The notes: a model not told the origin generated them from the letters alone. DNA of 58,481 nt from Nostoc mirabile CHAB5784 (GCF_020829645.1 NZ_JAIVFS010000050.1:1-58481), one strand, 5' to 3'. Shown: positions 36,101-43,980, numbered from the stretch's first letter. Made by a program: numbers and translations.

Positions 36101-37394
36101 GGTCACTACCCAAGTCTTGTCGGGCAAACACACACAGTTCGCGGACAGCTTTGTTAATTTGATACCCACCGCCTTCAATGGCATTAAAGAATCTGCGGCG
36201 GCGCTCTGGTGAGACTTCCATCATTTGATTCTCTGCATAAATGCCTGATCTTGCTTTGTCAATCGCTATCTCGCTGATGTCTGTAGCAAAAATCTGGATC
36301 GGCGGCGGGGTGATTTTATCCGATAAAAACTCCAGCAAGGAGATGGCGATGGAATAGACTTCTTCGCCTGTCGAACACCCAGCTACCCAAATCCGAATCG
36401 GCAACTCTACTGATTTGTTTTGGATGATACTGGGAAAAACTCGCTCCTTCAAGAGTTGAAATGCTTCGGGATCGCGGAAAAAATAGGTGACGTGGATCAG
36501 AATTTCTTCATAGAGCGCTTTGACTTCACTCGGATTTTCATGCAAAAACTGGGCATAATCCTCTAAACGTTCTAGTTTATACAACAGCATTCGGCGCTGG
36601 ATTCGGCGATCGAGGGTGTTGGGCTTGTAGTGGCTAAAGTCAACGCCAGTTGCCGATCGCAATGACACAAATATAGTCGCCAGGGCATCCCCCAGTTCGG
36701 GCAACTTCTCAATTGCGATCGCTGGCAATAAATCAGAAATAAAAGGATTGCGACTGAGGTTTACCAGTTCCTCGGCGATTTTTTGAGGCGGCAACACAAA
36801 ATCGACATTCCCGCTGGCAACAGCAGTATTGGGCATACTATCGAATTTTGCGGTGTCTTCACACTGAGCAAAAGTCACGCCTCCGGCTGCTTTGATTGCC
36901 TTCAGCCCCAGTGAACCGTCTCCATCGGCTCCAGATAAAACCACTGCGATCGCTTTGTTCCCTCGATCTGCTGCCAATGAAGTAAAGAACGCATCAGCAG
37001 GCATATATTTCCCCTGAACTTTCTCTCGCGGCGTGAGTTGCAACACTCCACCAGATAAGATCATCTTAGTGTTAGGCGGAATAACGTAGACCTTGTTAGG
37101 TTCTATAGTCAGGCCATCTTGCACTTCACTGACAGGCATTTGAGTTGTTCTTGCCAGAATCTCGCTCAATAGACTCTTGTGGTTAGGGTCTAAGTGTTGA
37201 ATCAGCACAAATGCCATCCCTGTATCAGTAAGCAAATGCCTGAGTACCTGCGTAAATGCCTCTAATCCACCCGCAGAGGCGGCAATGCCAACGATGGGAA
37301 ATAAACCATTTGCAATGTCTTGCTGCTCTACGTCGAACGCATCATTAGCGGTAGATTCAAATGCACGTTGCTCAAAGGGTTGATCGGATGTCAT
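33162..37394 (-). CDS. CheB-CheR-PAS-histidine kinase-receiver fusion
   Basis: 1410 residues, soluble. CheB methylesterase spans about 32-215 (S40, H67, D159). CheR methyltransferase spans about 240-500, with SAM-binding AGCSTGEEVYSIA and SCRNVLIYLD. A long coiled coil with NEEL repeats covers about 665-765. Two PAS domains follow (about 770-875 and 885-998). HisKA has H1034 in NLSHELRNP, HATPase spans about 1135-1245 (DTGIGIP, GLGLGLSI), and the receiver spans about 1283-1400 with D1334 in LLADIGMPEEDGY. The protein could add and remove methyl groups on glutamates and also signal by phosphorylation, all in one chain. Residues at each active site are intact. No chemoreceptor gene is nearby, so the methylated target is unknown. 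Confidence 0.94.
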   Translation of the reverse strand: MTSDQPFEQRAFESTANDAFDVEQQDIANGLFPIVGIAASAGGLEAFTQVLRHLLTDTGMAFVLIQHLDPNHKSLLSEILARTTQMPVSEVQDGLTIEPNKVYVIPPNTKMILSGGVLQLTPREKVQGKYMPADAFFTSLAADRGNKAIAVVLSGADGDGSLGLKAIKAAGGVTFAQCEDTAKFDSMPNTAVASGNVDFVLPPQKIAEELVNLSRNPFISDLLPAIAIEKLPELGDALATIFVSLRSATGVDFSHYKPNTLDRRIQRRMLLYKLERLEDYAQFLHENPSEVKALYEEILIHVTYFFRDPEAFQLLKERVFPSIIQNKSVELPIRIWVAGCSTGEEVYSIAISLLEFLSDKITPPPIQIFATDISEIAIDKARSGIYAENQMMEVSPERRRRFFNAIEGGGYQINKAVRELCVFARQDLGSDPPFSNLDLISCRNVLIYLDETLQKRILPIFHYSLNPAGFLLLGTSESTGKYSELFTQIDKKYKIYAKKITAIRPTFSFVTSNYPMVKVDEPKLINENPSDEFDLERKTDQLLLNRYAPVGVVINDKLEVLQFRGEIDLYLKLAPGKPSFNLFKMVREGLLIELRATIYQAQRQKILVRKEGLRIEEGDLLKIINIEVIPFKPSTNEEFYFLVLFEEAPPTVSNLNTVNPESQEQPDLEREIVQLKQELATANQEKAATQEYLQAVIQEQEHINQDLKVANEEILSSNEELQSTNEELETAKEEIQATNEELNTTNEELRSRNLELHQVNNDLTNLLASINIPILILTSDLRVRRFTPMAQRLFNLIPADAGRPLSDIRANLNIPDLEPLILEVLDTLSIKELEVQTLGGHWYNLRIRPYRTTENQIDGVVLVLIDIDFLKRSAATLEEARNYAEAIVETVQVPLIVLDSDFRVNKANRSFYETFQVSPLETTQSLIFELGNGQWNLPGLRSLLEDILANDTTIQNLEVEHRFEQIGQKTMLLNGWKIIQQGEAQRILLAIEDISDRKQFELERSQLLAQEQSARQEAETANQAKNEFLSNLSHELRNPLNTILGWAQLFRTRDLDSSTVTRAWEVVERSANVQAQLIDDMLDLSRITSGKLHLNTRLIDLVSVVNAAIESIEFSAEAKSIQIISQLNSATVVGDFDRLQQVLWNLLSNAIKFTPPGGRVGVMLEAVHSHAEIRVSDTGIGIPADLLPYVFERFRQGDSSSSKTTQGLGLGLSIVRHIVELHGGTVQAQSPGEGKGTTIAIRLPLRSMPVEITPPTYLEPSLLSETPDTLDGKNPSFTLEGLCILAVDDQADSRDLIKWMLEDFGAEVVVVTSAREAIAALIEFPGRYDLLLADIGMPEEDGYSLIRQVRELEAEAGGQIPAAAISAYVTEQERQRAIEAGFQMHLAKPIELTELVLMIVNLSGRVIDNS

Positions 37395-37514
37395 AGGATG
37401 AAGTTTAGCACTGCAATGGTTTGGCAGAACAGGTTTATACTTTAGGTCAGTTTACTTACTTGCCTTGTATTTAATAATAGTTTGAGTAGAAATTAAATAC
37501 ATTAAGGCTTCTTT

Positions 37515-37655
37515 GGGTGGTGCGCGTTCGCGTTGGCGTTCGCGTTAGCGTCTCTGAAAGAGAAGCCTCTCTGCAAAGAGAAGCGTCTCTAAGAGTTGCG
37601 CAGCGCAAGCGCGATAGGCAGGGAGACGCGATTAATCGCGTCTCTACTCGGGAAT
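37515..37655. repeat. Cluster of GCG-rich palindromic repeats
   Basis: GCGTTCGCGTTGGCGTTCGCG, paired CTCTGAAAGAGAAG hairpins and GAGACGCGATTAATCGCGTCTC follow one another upstream of the CheB-CheR-kinase gene. These are typical cyanobacterial intergenic repeats. No gene is supported. Confidence 0.75.
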
Positions 37656-37744
37656 CAGGCTTTTCAAGTTATACCGATTTTTTTCACGCAATCAAACAGG
37701 AGTCCTATATTCCCAAAATATAAACTATAAACCATTTAAGTTTT

Positions 37745-37930
37745 CTAAATCCAAGTCACTGCCAAGAAGTAAGAAGCTAGAATAAATCCAATACCAATAA
37801 TTCCGCTACTCAAAAGCAAAACTAATTGAGTTAAAATATACATTTGATAACTCGTGAGATTAATTTTATCGTTTATCAAGTTCATTAGTAGCATTTGAAA
37901 GATAATTATCCTCACCAATAAATGACCCAT
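37745..37930 (-). CDS. Possible small membrane protein of 61 residues
   Basis: From the ATG at 37930 (MGHLLVRIIIFQMLL..), with GAGAAG as a possible ribosome site, the frame encodes two hydrophobic stretches (about 3-20 and 35-58) and ends YFLAVTWI. No family is recognised. An upstream TTG at 37945 would add five residues. Confidence 0.4.
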   Translation of the reverse strand: MGHLLVRIIIFQMLLMNLINDKINLTSYQMYILTQLVLLLSSGIIGIGFILASYFLAVTWI

Positions 37931-37976
37931 ATCATTACTTCTCAAAACTTAGACTACTATATCTAAGACATTAAAT

Positions 37977-38087
37977 AATTCGTAATTCGTAATTCGTAAT
38001 TCGTAAATTTTGTTTTGTAAGGGGGATTTAACCCCTACACAAAACAAAATTTTTATTGAACCGGGGGACTTAAACCCACGGAATTGA
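37977..38087. repeat. Inverse copy of the TTCCGTGGGTTTAAGTCC repeat with heptamers
   Basis: Begins with TAATTCG heptamers and contains AAAATTTTGTTTTGTAAGGGGG. It ends CCGGGGGACTTAAACCCACGGAA, the reverse complement of the copies at 26101 and 31230. Confidence 0.85.
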
Positions 38088-38098
38088 GTTAATTAAAG

Positions 38099-38539
38099 CT
38101 ACTTCCCATAAAAATGAGGATTATTAGCAATTGCTAAAATGCCAAGTACAGCAACAAAATCATCAATAACTACGGGTTTAGCAACGCATAGACTAAACCC
38201 AGCTAAGAGAGTACGTTGATACATATCTTCGGTTACAGCGCCTGTCAGAGCGATCGCTGGTACTACTTTGCCTCGTTCTCCCGTAAGTGTTCGCACTTGG
38301 TGAATCAGAGCATAGCCATCCTCCTTTGGCGAGGAAATACCATTCAAGAGGATATCAGGTTGCCATTGCACAAATATTTCCAGAGCTTGCTCTCCTAAAA
38401 CTGCTGCTTGCACCTTCACACCATAGGATTGCAACATCGGCGTCAACGAATTGCAGAAATTGACATCATTATCTACAAGGAGTACTCGTAGCCCTTCAAT
38501 AAATGAAGGATTAGTAGGAAATTTATTATTTATATGCAT
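38099..38539 (-). CDS. Degenerate receiver-domain protein lacking the phospho-acceptor Asp
   Basis: 146 residues from the ATG at 38539. A codon earlier would be TTG. It is a receiver fold alone: LLVDNDVNF matches the acidic pocket, but the place of the phospho-acceptor reads LLNGISSPKEDGY where relatives have LLADIGMPEEDGY, so Asp is Gly (G67 from this ATG). The Lys in VAKPV is kept. The sequence is closest to the receiver of the CheB-CheR-kinase fusion nearby. It probably acts as a phosphorylation-independent partner or competitor, or is decaying. Confidence 0.8.
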   Translation of the reverse strand: MHINNKFPTNPSFIEGLRVLLVDNDVNFCNSLTPMLQSYGVKVQAAVLGEQALEIFVQWQPDILLNGISSPKEDGYALIHQVRTLTGERGKVVPAIALTGAVTEDMYQRTLLAGFSLCVAKPVVIDDFVAVLGILAIANNPHFYGK

Positions 38540-38678
38540 CAAAGTTTCAAAAATGAGGTTTTCTTGAGCTTTAGAATGTCCTTAAGCAGTACATTTATCG
38601 TAAATTAAAGGGTTTAAGACCCCAACCATTACATGTAGCATCCATTTCAGTCGGGGTTTAAATCCCCGTCTGAAATGT

Positions 38679-38939
38679 CTAAAATGTTTGAATTTTGAAT
38701 TTTGAATTTTGAATTGTTAATGTGCTTGCTTGAAGTTCAATAAACGTCTCATCAGTAGGCATGAACGGGCTATTACCTTTGAAATGATCTACTCCCTTAG
38801 CAGCTTTAATTGCAGCAATTAGGATACTAGTAACTTCCAAAAATATCCCATTGCTTTTAGGGCAGGGAGCAGGGGGAGCAAAAGTCGTTTTGATTCCAAA
38901 AATCGGATAATTTATTTTTTGTAGTTCCCCTAAATACAC
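38679..38939 (-). pseudogene. Possible gene remnant containing repeats
   Basis: An 86-codon frame starting at GTG (MYLGELQKINYP..) holds a GGGAGCA-type repeat in its middle (APPAPCP) and an ATTCAAA repeat at its end (TIQNSKFKIQ). The intervening 50 residues (FLEVTSILIAAIKAAKGVDHF) have a protein-like composition but match nothing I know. It could be a broken gene colonised by repeats. Confidence 0.25.
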
Positions 38940-39322
38940 TAGCTTTCATGGCAACATCGCCAATATCAACTATTTCTTTGACCCTTAAAAATAATTTGTG
39001 TTAACAATTTTTACTTTAGCATCCTATTGTTAAAGCTGATGTTTTAGATAGTGTATAAGTTGTATGTTTTGTATAAATTTAGCAAAAATTTTTCTGAGAA
39101 AAATATTTAAATTATTCTGATGCCCGGTAACTACTGCTAACAATTCTAATTATGTCTAAAGAAATAGAGTTTTTCTACGTTTCAGTAGTAATTAAAACAA
39201 TTTTCAACAATAGATACTTAGTTTTTATAGATGAGCGCAGTCTCTCTCATGAAATTTGCACTTGCGACTTCGGTTTCGAGGATAATATCGAACCTCTAGA
39301 TAATTCATCCTTGGAACGGCTT

Positions 39323-39445
39323 AAGTAGGTAGGCGTAATTAAACATAAGATAAAACCTCACCCTCAATCCCTCTCCGTGAGTTCGGAGAGGGAAGCCGGA
39401 GGCAGGGTGAGGTTTTATATTTAATTTGACCCACTTACTTATACC
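39323..39445. mobile_element. MITE-like element with a long stem (ATAAAACCTCACCCT)
   Basis: Inner arms ATAAAACCTCACCCT (39350-39364) and AGGGTGAGGTTTTAT (39404-39418) are perfect. The outer parts AAGTAGGTAGGCGTAATTAAA and its partner match 16 of 21. The remainder of 38940-39566 shows no gene. Confidence 0.75.
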
Positions 39446-39566
39446 ATTTCACTTTAAGGTTGATACAAATATTAATTGTAGTTATTTATTACAGAGCTTT
39501 TCAAGTAATTGAACTACACTACTCCCTACTTACCCTCTCAGTTGTGGTATAAGTACCTGAAAATTG

Positions 39567-40589
39567 CTATAATGCTGCGCTACTACCACGCTGTAATAGA
39601 AAAGGAGATAAAACGCGGTTTTCTACAGTTTTTTCTTCTAATAAATCAAGTAACATTTGCATGGCTATGCCACCAATTTCTAACATTGGCTGGCTGAGTG
39701 TCGTGAGTGCCGGGGTAACGTAACCACTCAAAGCAATACCATCAAATCCAACTAGACTTAAACTTCGCGGTACTAAAATACCTAGTTTTTGGCAGGCTAA
39801 CAGAGCGCCAACCGCCACCATGTCGTTATAACAAAAGATGCCTGTAACCTCAGCAGTCAATAGTTTAGATAGCATCTTTTGTCCAGTAGTAACGTTGCTT
39901 ATTCTGGTATCATCTTCATCACTAATTGCAATCCAATCAGCATTTTGTGGTAGGCTAGCTTCTGCAAGAGCCATTTGATATCCTTCTAGGCGCTGCTGAT
40001 TCGACCTGCTGCGATCGCCTACGCCCAGATAACCAATAGCGGTGTGTCCTAGACTTATGAGATGCTCTGTGGCTAATTTACCACCTAAGCGATCGTCTAT
40101 TGCCACTGAGTGAAATATTTCGGATTGATCTTCTGTCTGGCTATTAATCAGAACTGTTGGCACAGCAATTTGCGTTAATTGTTTGGTATGCTCTTTACTA
40201 ATTCGTGAGTCGGCTACTAAAATCCCGTCCACTCTCCGGCGATGAAAACTATTAATAGCTGCTATTTCCTGCTGAAGATTTCGGTGTGAAGCACTTAACA
40301 AAACACTCAAGCCTGCGGGTCTAGCTATCTTCTCGATTCCCTCTACTACCTCAGCAAAAAAGGGATCTGCAATTGAAGTTACTACTACTCCAATGGTATT
40401 AGTGCGTTTATTTTGCAAGCTTTGAGCAATAGCATTAGGCACATAATTCATCTCCTGCGCCAGTTGCTTAATTTCCTCTCGCACTTTAGAGCTAATGAGA
40501 GCGTTATCTCGCAAAGCGCGTGAAACTGTGGAGTGAGAAACGCCTGCTCTTTGAGCAATATCTTCAATTGAAATTCTTCTTTTATTCAT
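39567..40589 (-). CDS. LacI-family transcriptional repressor
   Basis: 340 residues. The HTH (about 5-27; ISIEDIAQRAGVSHSTVSRAL) and the hinge helix (YVPNAIAQSL) are typical. A sugar-binding periplasmic-type domain spans about 62-335, with IGVVVTSIADPFFAEV. It is divergent from gluconokinase, with a near-palindrome between them, so it most likely represses itself and gntK, and formerly the sugar transporter genes downstream. The inducer is probably gluconate or a related sugar acid, inferred from the neighbour. The gene is intact. Confidence 0.94.
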   Translation of the reverse strand: MNKRRISIEDIAQRAGVSHSTVSRALRDNALISSKVREEIKQLAQEMNYVPNAIAQSLQNKRTNTIGVVVTSIADPFFAEVVEGIEKIARPAGLSVLLSASHRNLQQEIAAINSFHRRRVDGILVADSRISKEHTKQLTQIAVPTVLINSQTEDQSEIFHSVAIDDRLGGKLATEHLISLGHTAIGYLGVGDRSRSNQQRLEGYQMALAEASLPQNADWIAISDEDDTRISNVTTGQKMLSKLLTAEVTGIFCYNDMVAVGALLACQKLGILVPRSLSLVGFDGIALSGYVTPALTTLSQPMLEIGGIAMQMLLDLLEEKTVENRVLSPFLLQRGSSAAL

Positions 40590-40608
40590 TTTTTATATGA
40601 AGTTTTAA

Positions 40609-40632
40609 ATTTATGCATACGTGTGCATAAAT
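40609..40632. promoter_or_regulatory. LacI-type operator between lacI-like gene and gluconokinase
   Basis: 24-bp near-perfect palindrome with core TATGCATACGTGTGCATA (one symmetric pair differs), 20 bp before the repressor start. Its core is the exact reverse complement of the core of the palindrome at 41811-41834, strong evidence that both bind the same repressor. Confidence 0.85.
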
Positions 40633-40745
40633 AGTATCATAGAAAATAATCGTTATTTGTCAAGAGATTTTAATACAACTCACATTTTGCAAGGAGTCTT
40701 GAATTCTGCCTCCATTTCAATAACTTAACTTTTTTTAAGAAAAAT

Positions 40746-41270
40746 ATGATTAAGCAGTCAATGATTATTATCGTAATGGGTGTATCAGGTTCTGGCAAAA
40801 CCACCATAGGAAAACTGTTAGCAGACTCGTTAGAATGGGAGTTTAGCGATGCTGACGCTTTCCACTCACCAGAGAATGTTGAGAAAATGCGGCGGGATAT
40901 CCCTCTGAGTGAAGCTGACAGGACGCCTTGGTTACAAGATTTGCAAACAGCGATAAAACATTGGCTGCAAGAAAATAAAAATGTGGTGCTGGCGTGTTCG
41001 GCTCTAAAAGACAGTTATCGGCAATTTTTGGTATTGGATAGCGATGGCTCCGCCAACGCCAAGGGCGAACGCATCAAGCTAGTTTACCTCAAAGGGTCTT
41101 ATGAGTTGATTCAAATGCGGTTGCAAAAGCGTAGCAATCATTACATGAGCGAAAAACTGCTCAACAGCCAGTTTTATACTCTTGAAGAACCATTAGATAC
41201 CATATCTATAGATATTGCACAACCACCCCAGGTAATTGTCCAAAACATTAGAACGGCTTTGGGAATTTAG
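40746..41270 (+). CDS. gntK: Gluconokinase
   Basis: 174 residues. It phosphorylates gluconate to 6-phosphogluconate, feeding the oxidative pentose phosphate pathway. The P-loop MGVSGSGKTT lies at 11-20. DADAFHSPENVEKM, LSEADRTPWL and VLACSALKDSYR are the family blocks, and LNSQFYTLEEP closes the fold. About ten residues (GSANAKGER, near 100-110) before the strand IKLVYLKG look like an in-frame repeat insertion. It is divergent from the LacI regulator. Confidence 0.93.
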   Translation: MIKQSMIIIVMGVSGSGKTTIGKLLADSLEWEFSDADAFHSPENVEKMRRDIPLSEADRTPWLQDLQTAIKHWLQENKNVVLACSALKDSYRQFLVLDSDGSANAKGERIKLVYLKGSYELIQMRLQKRSNHYMSEKLLNSQFYTLEEPLDTISIDIAQPPQVIVQNIRTALGI

Positions 41271-41407
41271 CTTATAGGTTACAACCGGAAGATTAAGATT
41301 AATCACGTCTTTACGAAAACACGAACTTTTAACAACCAAATTACATCAGATGTAAATCTAAAGAAATTTTAAAAGCAACCACATAACTGGAGTGGTAGGA
41401 GAAAACA

Positions 41408-41731
41408 GTGTTTCTAAGATTAGCGCAACAACATCAGGAATTCATTCAAGACTTGGTAATGAACCTGCAAGCCTTGACAATTACCCTTGACGGGCGTGGC
41501 TATACTGCGTCTTGTTATACATGCGGTGACAAAATGCAGAGTGCTTCATTTATGGTTAGCCTGGGAGACAAGCACCTGATTCGGTTTTTAGTGTCTGATT
41601 ACGGGATTACTTGGATGGAGTTGTGGGACGATCGCGAATTAATGAAGCTGGAGGGTGCAGAAGCCATAAGCCAGTTACAAGAGTTGGCTAATATTGTCAA
41701 GTATTCTCATGCTGTACAATTGACAAATTAA
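41408..41731 (+). CDS. Hypothetical protein of 107 residues
   Basis: Starts at GTG, supported by a good ribosome site (TAGGAG, 6 nt before). The sequence has a helical start and then strands (ALTITLDGRGYTASCYTCGD, HLIRFLVSDYGITWMELWDD). Paired cysteines (CYTC) may bind a metal or form a disulfide. Function unknown. Co-directional with gluconokinase, 137 bp downstream of it, so possibly in the same transcript. Confidence 0.65.
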   Translation: MFLRLAQQHQEFIQDLVMNLQALTITLDGRGYTASCYTCGDKMQSASFMVSLGDKHLIRFLVSDYGITWMELWDDRELMKLEGAEAISQLQELANIVKYSHAVQLTN

Positions 41732-41808
41732 CACTCCTCTGAGTGAAGTTGACAAAAATATTAACTTTCCACAGGTGTGTAGAACAAAAAATGAGGTTAT
41801 ATTTAGTA

Positions 41809-41836
41809 ACAGCTATGCACACGTATGCATAGCTGT
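41809..41836. promoter_or_regulatory. Second LacI-type operator, upstream of the broken sugar-uptake genes
   Basis: Palindrome with core TATGCACACGTATGCATA, extended to CAGCTATG..CATAGCTG (28 bp with one mismatched symmetric pair). It is the reverse complement of the operator at 40609-40632. A 12-bp half-like match ATGCACACGTAT lies at 42104-42115. Confidence 0.85.
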
Positions 41837-41843
41837 GTACAAA

Positions 41844-41956
41844 AGACCTCTTGCATAAATCAAACAATTTGAACCCCACCCCGCCAATCGTCGCTTTGTC
41901 TCCCCTAAGAGCAAGCGAGGAGAGGTTGGGGTGTTAGGGACTTTTGCAAGAGGTCT
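41844..41956. mobile_element. MITE-like element with AGACCTCTTGCA ends
   Basis: 113 bp. AGACCTCTTGCA (41844-41855) and TGCAAGAGGTCT (41945-41956) are perfect inverted repeats, flanked by AAA. The interior is a CCCCACCCC..GGTTGGGGTG hairpin. It lies between the second operator and the transporter fragments. Confidence 0.8.
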
Positions 41957-42104
41957 AAAGTTATCGTTACTGAGAAGGCATCAAAACTCTGAGAATTAGT
42001 GATCGCATAAGTGCTTTTTCTAACTCAAATTCATATTCATATTCACCTTTTATTTATTTTGTCAATTGATTCTGATCGTTCAAAACACTTGAAGAAGTCA
42101 ATCA

Positions 42105-42227
42105 TGCACACGTATCTCAAGACGTTGCTGTAGACACAGGCGCTGAGGGAGGTGTGGATGCCACCATCACTACTAATAATGTCCAAGCTGGAGAAGTTAG
42201 TTGCAAATATATTGCTGACCGCCTCAA
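42105..42227 (+). pseudogene. Fragment of a ribose-type periplasmic binding protein gene
   Basis: The frame reads VAVDTGAEGGVDATITTNNV and then QAGEVSCKYIADRL, a mid-section of RbsB-like sugar-binding proteins. Both ends of the gene are missing. It is joined directly to an ATPase fragment. Confidence 0.8.
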
Positions 42228-42427
42228 GTTCATGCTGGAGAAATTGTTGGTTTAGCGGGGCTGGTTGGTGCAGGACGCACAGAACTATCCCGGTTGGTTT
42301 TTGCTGCGTTGGTTAGCCATTAAACCGAGAGTTTTGATGTTAGATGAGCCGACACGCGGCGTAGATATCGGTGCCAAAAGCGAAATTTACCGAATTATGA
42401 GCGAATTGGCAGCACAAGGTGTAGCTT
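42228..42427 (+). pseudogene. Two fragments of a sugar ABC transporter ATPase gene
   Basis: 42229-42306 encodes VHAGEIVGLAGLVGAGRTEL, the second P-loop of RbsA-type ATPases. After a junction in another frame, 42308-42427 encodes AIKPRVLMLDEPTRGVDIGA, the Walker B and D-loop of the same domain. The part between them is deleted. Confidence 0.85.
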
Positions 42428-42620
42428 GGTGGTAACGAGCGGGCAGCTAGATTAACTGGGATTAAAGTTAATCGTGTCTTGCTATTTGTCTATGGTATCA
42501 GTGGATTACTGGCAGGTTTAGTAGGAATCATGAGTGCCAGCCGTCTTTATAGTGCTAGTAGCATCTTAGGTCAAGGTTACGAATTAGATGCGATCGCTGC
42601 TGTTATTCTAGGTGGAACCC
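42428..42620 (+). pseudogene. Fragment of a sugar ABC transporter permease gene
   Basis: The frame reads GGNERAARLTGIKVNRVLLF and later SASSILGQGYELDAIAAVIL, the central part of RbsC-like permeases. The N- and C-terminal parts are absent. It runs straight into an MFS fragment. Confidence 0.85.
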
Positions 42621-42945
42621 CTAGCGTTGCTGGGGTCTGCCGTAGGAGCCTTCTTTGCTGGACAGATTGCAGACCGTTATGGTCGAGTCAACGCAATGGT
42701 GGTCGCTTCGGTATTGTTTACTATCAGTGCCATTGGCTTTGGGCTTGCCTTCACTATCTGGGATTTTATCTTTTGGCGAGTATTGGGTGGGATTGGAATC
42801 GGCGTTGCTAGCGTCATCGCGCCATTACATCGCCGAATGTTCTCCCGCCCATTTGCGGGGAAGGTTAGGATCTCTGCAACAATTAGGGATCGTAGTAGGA
42901 ATTTTCGTCGCCTTATTGAGCGTGATTCGCACAACCTTCGATTTT
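42612..42945 (+). pseudogene. Fragment of an MFS sugar porter gene with a frameshift
   Basis: One frame reads AFFAGQIADRYGRVNAMVVA.. to ..IGIGVASVIAP, with the DRYGR loop of the sugar porter family. Near 42825 the frame shifts and continues HYIAECSPAHLRGRLGSLQQ, another sugar-porter hallmark, and IVVGIFVALLS. Everything before TM2 and after about TM4 is missing. Confidence 0.85.
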
Positions 42946-43277
42946 TAACTAATTACTGTAACGTAAGAGTTTTAGACATTTTAAATGGTTATTTATGATA
43001 ACCAAAAGTTATCTGTATGGCTCACCTCAACCGTGCTTTTGTCATTCTCAAAGTCCTCCAATAATTTATCGGAGGATTTAAGAGAATCTAAAGTTTTGGA
43101 TACTCTCAGCTACAACTTTTCAAACATCCTCTAAAGAATAGGGTTTGTAGTAAGGACTTTAGTCCTGGAATTTTAAGCACTGAAGTGCTTACTACGAACT
43201 CATCAAGATTAATTTGACAGACCACTACTAAGATTAATGGATAATTTAATTTTTTCCTTAATCTAGATAATGTTCAG
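42946..43277. other. Intergenic region with a TTAGTCCT..repeat
   Basis: 332 bp with no gene. At 43140-43200, TAGTAAGGACTTTAGTCC and GCACTGAAGTGCTTACTA form a hairpin repeat common in such gaps. Confidence 0.6.
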
Positions 43278-43673
43278 CTATTTTGGTGGATTAGGGCGAT
43301 CAACGCCAGGAGGATTGGCAGGAACTCCCAACGCATCCTTTAACTGTTGTTCTGTAACTCCTAACTTTGCCGCCGCCGCTTTAAAATCAGGTCGAGGTGG
43401 GCGCTGATTGCGATCGCCTGGATTTGGAGGATTGGCAGGAACTCCCAACGCATCCTTTAACTGTTGTTCTGTAACTCCTAGCTTCGCCGCAGCCGCCTTA
43501 AAATCAGGTCGAGGTGGTCGCCCCTGTTCATCCGGTGGTTGGTTAGGCGGTAGTTGCGCCTGTGCAATTTGAGAGAATTTACTAGCGGCATTTGCTTGAT
43601 TGAGTCAAATAAAAGCAAATGTGCCAACCAGAACAGGAATCGCTGTTACAACTAGTACTCGACGAATATTCAT
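43278..43673 (-). pseudogene. Secreted repeat protein with an in-frame TGA in its signal peptide
   Basis: From the ATG at 43673 the frame reads MNIRRVLVVTAIPVLVGTFA, a good signal peptide. TGA then stands at codon 23 (43605-43607), and the frame continues LNQANAASKF.. to a normal TAG. The mature part has two nearly identical units, each RPPRPDFKAAAAKLGVTEQQ followed by LKDALGVPANPP. Apart from the TGA the frame is clean over 131 codons, and a single change from TTA (Leu) would explain it. So this is a very recent pseudogene, a read-through gene or a sequence error. A neighbouring kinase remnant suggests it was once part of a two-component locus. Confidence 0.8.
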
Positions 43674-43854
43674 GATCATTTTCCAATAGATAGATCGTTT
43701 ACATTTCTGATTTAACCGAACCACAATTACAGTTCACCCTGCTTGTAAATTACAATTTTGTAATTTGAGGAAAGAATGCTCTTGCGATCGCAAATTTACG
43801 GCGAGGCGAAACGCAAGGGTGCTGCAATTAACGGTTATTCTGTTCTACGCGATT

Positions 43855-43980
43855 TTGAACCCAATACAGTTCAGTTAAGCATTTATTTCTTCTCTCAGTG
43901 CCGCGCCAGTTGCTTCAAGTCTCTTAACCGCAAGGGCGCACTGGCTTCTCTGCGCCTAATAAGGTTCGTTAAAAAACTTG
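43855..43980. mobile_element. MITE-like element, CAATACGG family, copy G (truncated, with nested insert)
   Basis: Starts CAATACAGTTCAGTTAAG and follows the reverse of copy D, but a GCCAGTTGCTTC..GCACTGGC unit (43902-43945) is inserted. The far end is missing: after GGTTCGTTAAAAAACTTGAC the sequence becomes a histidine-kinase fragment. Confidence 0.75.

Noticed and set aside
37517..37723. A 68-codon plus-strand frame upstream of the CheB-CheR-kinase gene
   Set aside because: Composed of GCG-rich palindromic repeats (RVRVGVRV); no evidence of coding.
42479..42811. A 110-codon open frame as an intact membrane protein
   Set aside because: It starts in an ABC permease fragment and runs out of frame into MFS sequence; a pseudogene junction, not a real protein.
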